A DNA stretch of 46,032 bases from contig JAHEDX010000031.1 of the NCBI GenBank assembly GCA_024641005.1, positions 1 to 46,032 of the forward strand, in the 5' to 3' direction. The position numbers were made by a program, and so were the translations under genes. The notes under the pieces were generated by a model, which searched no databases, was not told the origin of the DNA, and worked only from the letters and a program-made list of their open reading frames with translations. The DNA is from Acidimicrobiaceae bacterium (lineage in GTDB: Bacteria; Actinomycetota; Acidimicrobiia; Acidimicrobiales; Ilumatobacteraceae). The first letter of the stretch is position 1. Every line of letters begins with the position of its first letter. This document shows positions 29,583 to 38,567 of this stretch, piece by piece.

Positions 29583-29680
29583 CCGACAGGCTCACTGTTC
29601 GCAACTCAGTGTGGGTGATCATCGCTCGATCCGGCACGGGTGACAGCGAAACACCCGATGGTCGAACGCTTGGTACCGGT

Positions 29681-32080
29681 TCAGCCCAGGCCGAAACCGG
29701 GCAGGCGAGGTATGGATCGTTCGACGGGTCGTTGAACGTCGACCATGGCGGTTGCCACCGCGCCGTCGGCCGATGAAGCGACCAGTCTGAGCTGACCGGC
29801 ACGAAGTCGCCCTGGCAACGTGACGATCGCCAGGAAGCTGCCGCCCTCGTTCGAGGTGACCGTCTCGAACGGTTTGCTTCCATCGTCGAAACCGATCGAT
29901 ACCAGCGATTCGGGTGGGAACCCGGCACCACCGATACCCAGGCTGCCTCCCGGCCTGACGACCGAAGAATCGACCTCGAACGTCGGGGCGTAGCGCGCCA
30001 GGCCACCGATCACGGCGGCGGTGTATTCACCCACCGGCGTCGTGGCGATCAGCAACGCGCTGCGATAGCCGGGGCCCTGTGGCAGGAACTCGACCTCGAC
30101 AGTGCAACTGGCATCGGGGTTGAGCGCCCGCCCGGTGCAACTCTGCGTGACCACCGCGAAATCGTTCGGATGGTTTCCACCGAGCTGGAGGCGCGCCACC
30201 GACGACGGCAGGAACCCGATGTTGACGATGTCGATCGCCACCCGGCCACCGACATCGCCGACAACGCCGGGTTCGACGTCGACGCCACCGGGTTCGGCCA
30301 GCAAGACCGGATCACCTGCGGCCCCACGAACGGAGGTGGACACCGACGGAGCATCGGACCCGTTGCCGCTGACTCGGAGCGTTCCCGAGTAGCCGCGAAT
30401 CGCGGTAGGCGTGAACGTGAGATTGACCGAGCACGAGGTGCCGGCCGCGACGATCACTCCGCGCGCACAAGTACCGCCCGTGATTGCGAAGTTCGAGGAG
30501 ATCGAGAGCTCGGTGGGCTCGAACGCGGCGGGCCCAGCATTGAGCACCTGCGCATACAACTCGGCGCTCTGGAGGTTGAGCAGCACCGTGCCGAAGTCGA
30601 GCGCTGCAAGCGACAGTTTCGGTGTCGCTTCGGCCGTGACAATCGATCGACCGGTGCTCGTTCGGTGCACCCCCGTCAGGGGCCCGGCCGCCATCGTGTC
30701 GAAAGCGATGACCTGTCCGGTCTTCGACAACGAGGGGGCGCCGTGCGCTCCCGGGACCCCGGTGAGGTGGGGGGCGTCGAGCACCCGGCGGATCTGGCCC
30801 AGTTCGAATTCGGCGACGAGCAGGTCACCGTCCTCGGCAGCTCCACCGCCGCCCCGTCGACTCGGCAACAGATTGATGGCGTCGGTGACGAACGCGATCT
30901 GGCTGCCGTCGGCATTGACCGCCGGGGCCCACGACGACCGATCGCCCGCACGCGGCACGCCGACGGCAACGACGCCTGCATCGACGGCCGACACGATGGC
31001 AAGCGGACTGCGTCGAGGCGGCTCGTCGAAGATCCCGTTGCCATCGGTGTCGCGGTCGAATCGGTAGACCTGACTGGGGCAGTCGGGAAGACATCCGCTC
31101 AGTTCGGCGGTCACGAGCGCGCGGTCACGAGATGTGAACACGATGATTCGTCCGTCATCAGACATCGCCGGCGATTCGCCGCCCGCAAGACTTCGCTGGC
31201 CGTCACGCCCGGAGAGGAGACGTACACCGCGCCGCTGGTCGGCGGCGCGGCGGTCCCACACGTAGACCTGAGACGTGGCGTATTCGCCGGGCACCGGCCC
31301 GTCCGCCCAACCGGGCAGCAGTTCGGATGCCGTGGTGTCGGACACGAAGGCCAGATGTCGTCCGTTTTGTGACAGCGCCGGCTGTCGGGCCCCTCGGTAG
31401 AGGAACGCCCGGTTCGGTGCCTCGACCGGGATGCCGGCGACGCCTTCGACGCGGCCGGGTTCGTTGACCGGCACCGTGACGTCGACGACGCTGATGGTTC
31501 CGACACCATCGGGAGCGCCCGGCAACGGGTGGACGTACGCGATCACGGCACCCGAGCCGGAGATGGCCGGGGCGGAATCGACGAAGATGTCGTCGCGGGC
31601 CGTTCCGGAGCGTTCGGAAGCCGATACCAACTCCCACCCGTTCGGTTGGCCGCCGCACTCGGGCAACACGAGACGATAGGCGTCCCAGCGGGCGTCGCGG
31701 TCGTCGTCGCGAAACAGGTCGAAGGGGATCTCGGTCAGCGCGACCACGACGCAGCCGTCGGCGGACAGTCGGGGGTGGAGTGTGTCACCAGATCGGACCC
31801 CGGCGGGCACCGGCGACAGTTCGGTCGTGATGCCGGACTCGCGGTCGGTCCGAAAGACCGACCGCCTCTGGTCCACCAGACCACCGAATACGACCCAGCG
31901 TCCGTCTGCCGAGAGCGAGGGCCCAGCGGCATCGGACACGTCGGCCGACACCACGTCGACACGGTCGTCGGCAAACGTTTCGTCGGCAACGACCGGACGC
32001 GCCACCAACACCGCTGACACGGCGAGTGTTGCGCTGATCGCTGTCGCCAGTCGCCGGCTGATCGGGTTCGGTCGTCGCAT
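29681..32080 (-). CDS. Exported seven-repeat propeller protein with Ig-like C-terminal domains
   Basis: 799 residues; ATG 32080 has AAGGAG just upstream. Signal peptide at about residues 1-33 (RRLATAISATLAVSAVLVARPVVA). Seven TolB/PD40-type repeats with the pattern LSxDGRxxxF can be counted (for example LSADGRWVVF, LSQNGRHLAF, MSDDGRIIVF, VNADGSQIAF, LSKTGQVIAF), predicting a seven-bladed propeller to about residue 480. Two choice-of-anchor-D-like Ig domains (LDFGTVLLNLQSAELYAQVL; VDVEPGVVGDVGGRVAIDIV) and an IPT-like domain follow. Probably a secreted or surface binding protein. It lies 28 bases after hemD and may ride on the heme transcript. Confidence 0.8.
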   Translation of the reverse strand: MRRPNPISRRLATAISATLAVSAVLVARPVVADETFADDRVDVVSADVSDAAGPSLSADGRWVVFGGLVDQRRSVFRTDRESGITTELSPVPAGVRSGDTLHPRLSADGCVVVALTEIPFDLFRDDDRDARWDAYRLVLPECGGQPNGWELVSASERSGTARDDIFVDSAPAISGSGAVIAYVHPLPGAPDGVGTISVVDVTVPVNEPGRVEGVAGIPVEAPNRAFLYRGARQPALSQNGRHLAFVSDTTASELLPGWADGPVPGEYATSQVYVWDRRAADQRRGVRLLSGRDGQRSLAGGESPAMSDDGRIIVFTSRDRALVTAELSGCLPDCPSQVYRFDRDTDGNGIFDEPPRRSPLAIVSAVDAGVVAVGVPRAGDRSSWAPAVNADGSQIAFVTDAINLLPSRRGGGGAAEDGDLLVAEFELGQIRRVLDAPHLTGVPGAHGAPSLSKTGQVIAFDTMAAGPLTGVHRTSTGRSIVTAEATPKLSLAALDFGTVLLNLQSAELYAQVLNAGPAAFEPTELSISSNFAITGGTCARGVIVAAGTSCSVNLTFTPTAIRGYSGTLRVSGNGSDAPSVSTSVRGAAGDPVLLAEPGGVDVEPGVVGDVGGRVAIDIVNIGFLPSSVARLQLGGNHPNDFAVVTQSCTGRALNPDASCTVEVEFLPQGPGYRSALLIATTPVGEYTAAVIGGLARYAPTFEVDSSVVRPGGSLGIGGAGFPPESLVSIGFDDGSKPFETVTSNEGGSFLAIVTLPGRLRAGQLRLVASSADGAVATAMVDVQRPVERSIPRLPGFGLG

Positions 32081-32108
32081 GCTCTCCTTCACGTACCGGA
32101 CGCCAATT

Positions 32109-32849
32109 CTAGGGCTGCCCTTCGAAGACGGAAGCGATCTCTGCAGCCAGCCCTTCCACACTGTGATCGGCTGCCATGTGAGTGACCTTGAGACCGACTT
32201 CGACAGCGACGTCACGCGTCGTCGGTCCGATCACCACCACCACCGCCGGGGTCACGCTGCCGAAGGACGCTGCCCACGATCTGGCCGCCGAACCGCTCGC
32301 GAATGCCACAGCATCGGCTTCGAGCGCGGCTCGACGCTCGGCCGACGTGGGAGAACGCAATCGGGTCGAGTACCCGACGACAGCCGTGACATCGAACCCC
32401 GTCCGTGTGAGACCGGCTGTCAGCGTGTCGTCGGCGCGGTCGGCCTGGACGACCAGCAGACGGGCGTCGCCGGCTTCCGGTGGCGGCATCGCACCGACCA
32501 GCGCCGCAGCAGTTTGCCGTGAAGGAACGATGGTCGGGGCTCTTCCCGACAGCCGCGTGAGCTCGTCGGCCGTGCGGCTGCCGACCGCGGCGAGCGACAC
32601 CCCAGGCGACTGTGCAACGGCACCTGCGACACGGTGAGCACCGTGCTGCGAGGTCACCACCAGCCATCGATAGGTGTCCAGACGACCGAGTTCGTCGTCC
32701 AGTGCGCGACCGCCGTCGTCGGGCGCTGCGATCTCGATCAGCGGGACGTGGACGACATCGGCACCGGCCTGAGCGAGCAGCGAGTCGAGCCGGCCGCGCT
32801 CGTCGCGGGTGGTGACGATCCGCCGGCCGAGCAATGGACGGGCATTCAC
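32109..32849 (-). CDS. hemD: Uroporphyrinogen-III synthase HemD
   Basis: 246 residues from GTG 32849, 7 bases after the hemC stop. Closes and inverts ring D of hydroxymethylbilane. The bilobal fold is recognisable from GRRIVTTRDERGRLDSLLAQAGADVVHVP, WLVVTSQHGAHRV, AAVGSRTADELTR, and the second-lobe motifs DAVAFASGSAARSW and VVIGPTTRDVAVEVG. Sequence identity in this family is low, but context (rex-hemA-hemC) makes the call firm. Confidence 0.92.
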   Translation of the reverse strand: MNARPLLGRRIVTTRDERGRLDSLLAQAGADVVHVPLIEIAAPDDGGRALDDELGRLDTYRWLVVTSQHGAHRVAGAVAQSPGVSLAAVGSRTADELTRLSGRAPTIVPSRQTAAALVGAMPPPEAGDARLLVVQADRADDTLTAGLTRTGFDVTAVVGYSTRLRSPTSAERRAALEADAVAFASGSAARSWAASFGSVTPAVVVVIGPTTRDVAVEVGLKVTHMAADHSVEGLAAEIASVFEGQP

Positions 32850-32856
32850 TGCTGTC

Positions 32857-33735
32857 TCACCGTCCGCTGACGTGCTCGTGAGCTGCCCTCGCTGCCTCTG
32901 CGGCACGCTGGATGTCATCGTCGATGTCACCGGACAACTCGATCGTGTCGGAGACGATCACGCCAGAGGTCTCTCCGGCGAGGAACACGTACAGCTTGCC
33001 GGCGTCGACATGCGCCCCGACCGGCAACGAGCAGCCGGAGCCGAGCTCGGCGAGGAACGCTCGCTCGATGCTGACGTCGGAGCGGGTCGCATGATGATCG
33101 ATGGTGGTGAGCGCGTCGAGTAGACGTCGGTCGCGCGAACGGCATTCGACGGCGACGCAGCCCTGCCCGACGGCAGGTACGAACTCGGCCGGATCGAGGA
33201 CCTCGGCGATCTGGTCGGTGAGATCGAGCACCTCGAGCGCAGCCACCGCGATCACGATCGATCCGCCGTCGGGCACCTTGGCGAGTCGGGTGTGGATGTT
33301 GCCACGGAGCTCGACGAACTCGAGGTCGTGCCGGGCCCGGTGCAGCTGGGCCCGCCGGCGAACGGAACCGGTAGCCACGACGGCCCCGGCCGTGAGATCC
33401 ACGAGTGAACGGCCGACGAGGGCATCGGCGGCGGATCGACGCTGTGTGAAGGCTCCGATCACGAGCCCGTCTGCGGGGGTCGTCGGCAGATCCTTGGCGG
33501 AATGCACCGCGACATCCGCTCGCCCGTCGAGCACCGCGACCTGCACCTCTTTGACGAAGATGCCCTGCCCGCCGATCGTGTGCAGCGGCACATCGGCCGA
33601 CTGGGTGCGGTCACCGTGCGTGTCGATCAACACGAGTTCTGCGTCGAAGCCGGCGGACGCGAGCTGATCGGCGACGTGTCGGGCTTGTGTGACGGCTTGG
33701 CTGCTCCCGCGGGTGGCGATCCGGATCGTAGACAC
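32857..33735 (-). CDS. hemC: Hydroxymethylbilane synthase (porphobilinogen deaminase) HemC
   Basis: 292 residues from GTG 33735 (VSTIRIATRGS); TTG 33741 would add two. Polymerises four porphobilinogens. Motifs: IATRGSSQAVTQA, GQGIFVKEVQVAVLDGRADVAVHSAKDLPTT, ATGSVRRRAQL, ELRGNIHTRL and the dipyrromethane-cofactor Cys in ELGSGCSLPVGAH. It lies 12 bases after the hemA stop. Confidence 0.97.
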   Translation of the reverse strand: MSTIRIATRGSSQAVTQARHVADQLASAGFDAELVLIDTHGDRTQSADVPLHTIGGQGIFVKEVQVAVLDGRADVAVHSAKDLPTTPADGLVIGAFTQRRSAADALVGRSLVDLTAGAVVATGSVRRRAQLHRARHDLEFVELRGNIHTRLAKVPDGGSIVIAVAALEVLDLTDQIAEVLDPAEFVPAVGQGCVAVECRSRDRRLLDALTTIDHHATRSDVSIERAFLAELGSGCSLPVGAHVDAGKLYVFLAGETSGVIVSDTIELSGDIDDDIQRAAEAARAAHEHVSGR

Positions 33736-33747
33736 GGTCAATGACCG

Positions 33748-35004
33748 TCAGCCAAGGTCGAACAGATCGGCAACGGCTGCCGCGTTGCGCTCGCCCTGTG
33801 GCGTCCCCGCCTGGTTGCGGAGGCGAACGGATGGTTCGTGCAGGAGCTTGGCAACGATGCCACGAGTGATCGAATCGACGAGTTCGCGCTGCGACTCGTC
33901 GAGCTGGGCCAGCCGCCTGGCGTACCGCTCGAGTTCGGCGTTGCGGTGGGTCTCGGCACGGTCACGCAGCGCGGACACGAGTGGGGCGGCCTGCAAGGCC
34001 GCCGATTCGATAGCGAAGCGATCGACCTCCTCGCCGACGATGCGGAGCACCTGGTCGACCTCGCCGAGGCGTTGTGCCCGGCCGCGATCGGCCCAGGCGG
34101 TGAGATCCTCGAGGTCGAGCACGGTGACGTCAGGCAGCTCTGCGACATCGGGCGCCACGTCGCGGGGGACGGCGATGTCGACGAACAACAGGGGGCGACC
34201 GTGTCGCGGCGCGCGCACCATCAGCTCACGGGTGACGATCGGAGTGCCGGCACCAGTGGAGGTGAGCACCACATCGGCGTCCTCGATCGCTTCGAGGAGA
34301 TGATCGAACCCGAGCGCAACCCCGTTGATCCGGTCAGCGAGCGAACGCCCCCGCTCGATCGAGCGATTGACGACCCGGACGTCGCCGACGCCTGCGCCGT
34401 GCAGGGCGACAGCGATGCCTTCGCCCATCGCTCCGGCGCCGACCACCGTGACCCTGCGGCCTTCGATGCTGCCGTGGTGCTCGACGGCCATCTCGACCGC
34501 GGCGTGGCTGACGGACGCGGTGCCGCGAGCGATCCCCGTCTCGGTACGAGCCCGCTTGCCGACACCGATCGCGTGGCGGAACAGCAGGTTCAGCGAAGAA
34601 CGCGCCCCACCCTCGCGCTGGGCCACTTCCCAGGCCTGCCGGAGCTGACCAAGGATCTCTGCCTCGCCGACCACAGCCGAGTCGAGTCCGGCCGCGACCT
34701 CGAAGAGGTGTCGGACAGCGGCTTCGTCGTGCTGACTGTAGAGATGGGGGTGCAACTCGTCGGGCGAGATATTGCCGAGATCACACAAGAAGTCGCGGAT
34801 GTCGGCATACGCGCCATGAAACTTCTCGGCGACGGCATAGATCTCGGTGCGGTTGCACGTGCTGAGCACCACGACTTCGCGCACGTTGTCGCGTCCGGCG
34901 AGCCCGTTGACCGCCTTGGGAACCTCGTCATTGAGCAACGTGACGCGTTCGAGAACACTGAGCGGACCGCTGCGGTGGTTGACTCCGATGACGAGAATCG
35001 ACAT
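33748..35004 (-). CDS. hemA: Glutamyl-tRNA reductase HemA
   Basis: 418 residues. First committed step of C5 tetrapyrrole synthesis: reduces Glu-tRNA to glutamate-1-semialdehyde with NADPH. GVNHRSGPLSVLERV, the catalytic Cys in VVLSTCNRTEIY, GLDSAVVGEAEILGQLRQAW and NADPH loop VTVVGAGAMGEGIAVAL are intact. The dimerisation domain fills the C-terminus. It lies 12 bases after rex in the same operon. Confidence 0.98.
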   Translation of the reverse strand: MSILVIGVNHRSGPLSVLERVTLLNDEVPKAVNGLAGRDNVREVVVLSTCNRTEIYAVAEKFHGAYADIRDFLCDLGNISPDELHPHLYSQHDEAAVRHLFEVAAGLDSAVVGEAEILGQLRQAWEVAQREGGARSSLNLLFRHAIGVGKRARTETGIARGTASVSHAAVEMAVEHHGSIEGRRVTVVGAGAMGEGIAVALHGAGVGDVRVVNRSIERGRSLADRINGVALGFDHLLEAIEDADVVLTSTGAGTPIVTRELMVRAPRHGRPLLFVDIAVPRDVAPDVAELPDVTVLDLEDLTAWADRGRAQRLGEVDQVLRIVGEEVDRFAIESAALQAAPLVSALRDRAETHRNAELERYARRLAQLDESQRELVDSITRGIVAKLLHEPSVRLRNQAGTPQGERNAAAVADLFDLG

Positions 35005-35016
35005 GACAGACGCAGC

Positions 35017-35721
35017 CTAGGCGGTGGCGCCTCTGCCACGTTCGGCAGGGACCGCGTGCAGCTGGCCGTTCTGGTCTGCGACCGAGCGACGCTGCTCGTG
35101 GTAGCTGAGGATCTGGAGTTCGACAGCGAGGTCGACCTTGCGCACGACGATGCCCACCGGCACCGACAACACGATCGGAGCGAAGTTCAAGATGCTGGTG
35201 ACGCCGGCTTTGACCAGACGGTCGGCGGCGTCCTGGGCAGCGGTCGGCGGCGTCGCGATCACTCCGATCGAGATGCCCTTCGCCGCCACGATCTGGGCCA
35301 GCTCCTCGAGCGGACGCACCCTCGCACCGGCGACCACGGAATCGAACTTGCCGGGATCGATGTCGACGATGCCCGCGACCGGAAAGCCCCGATCGTTGAA
35401 TCCGCCGTATCCGGCGAGCGCCTGACCGAGGTTGCCGGCGCCGACGATCACGACGGGCCAGTCGTGATCGAGACCGAGTTCGCGACGGATCTGGTACACG
35501 AGATGGTCGACGTCGTAGCCGACGCCGCGCGTCCCGTAACTGCCGAGATACGACAGGTCCTTACGGACCTTGGCGGCATTGACCCCCGCGAGATCGGCAA
35601 GCCCCTCTGACGAGATGTTGTCGACTCCGCCGGCTGACTGCTCGGCGAGGATCTGGAGATAGATCGGGAGCCGGGCGACCGTGGCGTCGGGAATGCGTCG
35701 GCGGGTGCGATGGGGGGGCAT
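35017..35721 (-). CDS. rex: Redox-sensing transcriptional repressor Rex
   Basis: 234 residues. Binds DNA when NAD+ dominates and is released by NADH. Winged helix at residues 1-80 (ISSEGLADLAGVNAAKVRKDLSYLGSYGTRGVGYDV), Rossmann motif VVIVGAGNLGQALAGYGGF, and the IGVIATPPTAAQDAAD region typical of Rex. First gene of rex-hemA-hemC-hemD, the arrangement known from Streptomyces, with its own operator upstream. Confidence 0.97.
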   Translation of the reverse strand: MPPHRTRRRIPDATVARLPIYLQILAEQSAGGVDNISSEGLADLAGVNAAKVRKDLSYLGSYGTRGVGYDVDHLVYQIRRELGLDHDWPVVIVGAGNLGQALAGYGGFNDRGFPVAGIVDIDPGKFDSVVAGARVRPLEELAQIVAAKGISIGVIATPPTAAQDAADRLVKAGVTSILNFAPIVLSVPVGIVVRKVDLAVELQILSYHEQRRSVADQNGQLHAVPAERGRGATA

Positions 35722-35730
35722 CGAACTCAG

Positions 35731-35760
35731 AGCTTAGGACGCATGTGCACGATTTCACAA
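35731..35760 (-). promoter_or_regulatory. Promoter of rex-hemACD
   Basis: On the minus strand TTGTGA (35760-35755), an 18-base spacer, then TAAGCT (35736-35731), ten bases before the rex ATG. The -35 lies inside the Rex operator. Confidence 0.6.
35744..35759. promoter_or_regulatory. Rex operator (ROP)
   Basis: Minus strand TGTGAAATCGTGCACA matches the Rex consensus TGTGAA-N4-TTCACA at 11 of 12 fixed positions. It covers the -35 element, so bound Rex would block its own operon and heme synthesis, as in Streptomyces. Confidence 0.85.
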
Positions 35761-35837
35761 AGCAGGTCGACGTGACGGCTCGGCAGCGGTCAACCGGTGT
35801 CGCGCCGTCGGGCACTCGCTCTGGCTGTGATCGCGAC

Positions 35838-37370
35838 TCAGCCGTCGAGGATCGTGCCCTCGAGTTCGCGGCGCAGTAGCTTGCCGGCCGAGTTGCGCGG
35901 CAACTGGTCGACGAAGATCACCTTGGACGGGCACTTGTAGCGGGCGAGATAGTCGCAGGCGTAATCGATCAGCCCGTCCTCGTCGATGTCGGCACCGTCG
36001 GCGAGCACCACATAGGCCTTCACCGCCTCGCCCTGATGCGGGTGTGGCACACCCAGTACCCCGACCTCGGCGACCGCCGGGTGCGACTGCAGGACTTGTT
36101 CGACTTCACCGGGGAACACGTTGAACCCCGACACGATGATGAGATCCTTGGCCCGGTCGACCAGGTACAGATAGCCGTCGTCGTCGACCATCGCGATGTC
36201 GCCGGTACGCAGCCAACCGTCGACGAGCACCCGGGCGGACGCCTCGGGCTCGTTGAGATAGCCGAGGAAGACATTGTCGCCACGCACCCAGATCTCACCG
36301 GCGTCGCCGACGGGAACATCCTCGCCGTCGTCGCCCACCAGGCGCACCGTCTGGCCGCCCAGCACGCGACCGACCGATCCGGGTCGGCAGGGCATCCCCG
36401 CTGAACTCGTGACCACGGGCGACGCCTCGGTGAGGCCGTACCCTTCGTGGATCTGGAGGCCGAAGTGCTCGAGCATGCGATCGGTGACCGCAGGAGCGAG
36501 CCGAGATGCGCCAGACACCGCGAGCCGCACCGAGGCGAACGTGTCGGAGGGCAGCTCGTCGAAATGGCTGAATGCGATCCACATCGGAGGTGCGCCGGGC
36601 ACAGCGGTGACCTGGCGCTGCACGATCGACTGCGCCGCGGTGGCAGGGTCGAATCGCTGCACGAGCAGCACGGTGGCTCCGACGGCCAGCGATACCCCGA
36701 GCACGACATTGAGACCGAAGATGTGGAAGAGCGGCAATACCCCGTACACCACGTCGCCGCAATCGATGTGGTCGCGTGCGCTGATGTCCTGCTCGATGTT
36801 CGAGAGCAGGTTCCAATGGCTGAGCATGGCTGCCCGGGGCGGACCGGCAGTGCCGCTGGTGAACATCATGACCGCGATGTGATCATGATCGACATCGACC
36901 ACGGGGACCGGCTCGGCGGTCAACAGGTCGTCGAGCGACCGGGTGCCGACAGGCGCGTCACCCTCGGCGATGACCACGGTTCCGATCTGCTCGATCACTG
37001 CGACGTCGACCTGGGACCAGGCGGCCATCGCGCTGGGTCCGACGACGACCACGCCCGGCTCGACCACGGCCAGCTCGCGTTCGATCTCGTGAGCTGGGCT
37101 GGCAGGATTGAGTGGCACCGCTACCGCGCCGAGACCGGTCACCGCGAGGTAGGTCGTGACGAAGTACGGATTGTTGCCGCACAGGATCGCAACCCGGTCG
37201 CCGACACCCACTCCGACACCGGCGAGGCCACCACGCAGATGGTCGACCTGGTCACGAAGTTGCCCATAGGTGGTCTCGCGGTTGCTCGAGATCAGCGCAA
37301 CGCGATCGGCGTCGTGCGCCTCGAGGATCCGAGCCAGATTGATGCGTTGCTCTTCCCCCACGACGGTCAT
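35838..37370 (-). CDS. Acyl-CoA synthetase (AMP-forming, FadD-like)
   Basis: 510 residues from ATG 37370. Motifs: MMFTSGTAGPPRAAMLSHWN (P-loop with Arg-Ala in place of the usual Lys-Gly), PLFHIFGLN, EGYGLTEASPVV, DGWLRTGDIAMVDDDGYL, VDRAKDLIIVSGFNVFPGEVE, and NSAGKLLRRE with the C-terminal catalytic Lys. Complete, so likely active on a carboxylic acid that cannot be named. The P-loop Lys is replaced by Arg, a known variation. It lies 116 bases before the rex start on the same strand. Confidence 0.92.
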   Translation of the reverse strand: MTVVGEEQRINLARILEAHDADRVALISSNRETTYGQLRDQVDHLRGGLAGVGVGVGDRVAILCGNNPYFVTTYLAVTGLGAVAVPLNPASPAHEIERELAVVEPGVVVVGPSAMAAWSQVDVAVIEQIGTVVIAEGDAPVGTRSLDDLLTAEPVPVVDVDHDHIAVMMFTSGTAGPPRAAMLSHWNLLSNIEQDISARDHIDCGDVVYGVLPLFHIFGLNVVLGVSLAVGATVLLVQRFDPATAAQSIVQRQVTAVPGAPPMWIAFSHFDELPSDTFASVRLAVSGASRLAPAVTDRMLEHFGLQIHEGYGLTEASPVVTSSAGMPCRPGSVGRVLGGQTVRLVGDDGEDVPVGDAGEIWVRGDNVFLGYLNEPEASARVLVDGWLRTGDIAMVDDDGYLYLVDRAKDLIIVSGFNVFPGEVEQVLQSHPAVAEVGVLGVPHPHQGEAVKAYVVLADGADIDEDGLIDYACDYLARYKCPSKVIFVDQLPRNSAGKLLRRELEGTILDG

Positions 37371-37454
37371 GGTATCGACCAGGACTCCTCAGCGTGTCAG
37401 CAATCGAGCCGACAGGCCGGTACACCGGGCCGCCGCGACCAGCGGGCCGGTGGC

Positions 37455-37538
37455 TCAGAGCCGTACGAGAGAGATGACACCGGCAAGGAGGATCGCTGCC
37501 AGCAACAGACCGAGCGTGAGAGTGGTGGCCGGGCGCAT
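37455..37538 (-). CDS. 27-residue hydrophobic membrane peptide
   Basis: ATG 37538 to TGA 37455. It starts MRPATTLTLGLLLAAILLAG and ends with a basic VRL: one membrane helix, a short positive N-terminus. TAGCCT six bases before the ATG supports independent leaderless expression. Function unknown. Confidence 0.45.
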   Translation of the reverse strand: MRPATTLTLGLLLAAILLAGVISLVRL

Positions 37539-37544
37539 GACGAA

Positions 37545-37550
37545 AGGCTA
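37545..37550 (-). promoter_or_regulatory. -10 box of the 27-residue peptide gene
   Basis: Minus-strand TAGCCT, 6 bases, then ATG 37538. Confidence 0.4.
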
Positions 37551-37561
37551 TCCGCGAGCGA

Positions 37562-38440
37562 TCAGCGACGACCGAGGTCGACCCTGGTCTCGACCGGCGG
37601 AGGGTCCTCGAGCGACACGATCGTGACCTGATCCCCCGCCGACACACCCAGCTCTTCGGCCGCCGAACGCTGGTCCATCGAGATCGCCAGCATGCCGTAT
37701 GAGTCGAGTACCAGTCCGACAGCACCCCCTGACAGCTCGGAGAAGCGGGTGGCCCGCACGGCGCGTCGCACCGACACACCCGACGGGTCGGTGGGTGCGC
37801 CGACCTGTACCTGGAGGTGCGAACCCCACAGCGGGGGCAGATCGTCAGGCCCGATGTTCAGCTGTGCATTACCGAATCGGTCGACCCACAACACCTCGGT
37901 GACCAGTGCATCTCCGTCCTCACGCGGCAACGGCACGGTGCCCGGGAGCAACAACACCGGGTCGATCTCTGGTCCGAGTTCGCAGAGGGCGACTCCGTTG
38001 CACACGTGAGCCGCCGCGGGAGCGAAGACATCACGCCCGGCGAACGTGGCCCCAGCGGCGTCGAGTTGATATTCGACATTCGTGAGTTCGAACGCACGCT
38101 CGGCCCCACCGGCCATCGCGATGGCCGGCGCGAGCAATCCGTTGTCGGGACCGATCACGACACCAGCGCCGCCCGCCACCTCGATGGCGACCGCGCGTCG
38201 AAGCGAGCCGACCCCGGGATCCACCACGGCCAGCACCACGCCACTGGGCACATACCCGATGCACCTTGCCAGAGCGAGTGATCCGGCCCGGATGTCGAAC
38301 GGGGCGATCTCGTGGGTGAGGTCGATCACACCGACGTGCGGGGCAATGTCCCGGATCACCGACTTCACCACACCGACGAACTCGTCGGCGGTCCCGTAGT
38401 CGGTGAGGAATGAAACAGTATCGAAGCGCGGCCCAGTCAC
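37562..38440 (-). CDS. SAM hydroxide adenosyltransferase (DUF62/SAM hydrolase family)
   Basis: 292 residues from GTG 38440 (VTGPRFDTVSFLTDYG). Hydrolyses S-adenosylmethionine to adenosine and methionine. N-terminal SFLTDYGTADEFVGVVKSVI supplies the catalytic Asp region; VIDLTHEIAPFDIRAGS, VVDPGVGSLRR and GPDNGLLAPA are family hallmarks; the C-terminal beta barrel (VLWVDRFGNAQLNI) is present. The frame stays open to GTG 38575, but those 45 residues are Ala/Arg-rich and lie over RNA-like hairpins. The TAGCGT-N7-GTG arrangement favours 38440. Confidence 0.92.
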   Translation of the reverse strand: MTGPRFDTVSFLTDYGTADEFVGVVKSVIRDIAPHVGVIDLTHEIAPFDIRAGSLALARCIGYVPSGVVLAVVDPGVGSLRRAVAIEVAGGAGVVIGPDNGLLAPAIAMAGGAERAFELTNVEYQLDAAGATFAGRDVFAPAAAHVCNGVALCELGPEIDPVLLLPGTVPLPREDGDALVTEVLWVDRFGNAQLNIGPDDLPPLWGSHLQVQVGAPTDPSGVSVRRAVRATRFSELSGGAVGLVLDSYGMLAISMDQRSAAEELGVSAGDQVTIVSLEDPPPVETRVDLGRR

Positions 38441-38447
38441 CCGAGCG

Positions 38448-38453
38448 ACGCTA
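38448..38453 (-). promoter_or_regulatory. -10 box, leaderless start of the SAM hydrolase-family gene
   Basis: Minus-strand TAGCGT, 7 bases, then GTG 38440. Confidence 0.45.
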
Positions 38454-38508
38454 TCTCGCGAGTCCTGGACCCGAACGATGACGGGCAACGCAGCCCTTGG
38501 CGCGACAA

Positions 38509-38567
38509 GGGCCGGTGCCAACCCCCCGATGGCACCGGCCCCTCGGCGCTGACCGGCTTTCGCCGGT
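38509..38567 (-). other. Two strong adjacent hairpins between proC and the SAM hydrolase-family gene
   Basis: Read on the minus strand, hairpin A is ACCGGC-GAAA-GCCGGT (38567-38552), a 6-bp stem with a GNRA tetraloop inside a further CGC/GCG pairing. Hairpin B is a perfect 12-bp stem (38541-38530 with 38520-38509) closing the 9-base loop TCGGGGGGT. TACAGT at about 38589-38584 could be a -10 box for a short RNA starting near 38575. No T-run follows hairpin B. It could be a proC terminator, a small RNA or a leader element; no known riboswitch was recognised. Confidence 0.4.

Noticed and set aside
33838-35610. 590-residue plus-strand frame across hemA and rex
   Set aside because: Antisense shadow of two conserved proteins in a GC-rich genome.
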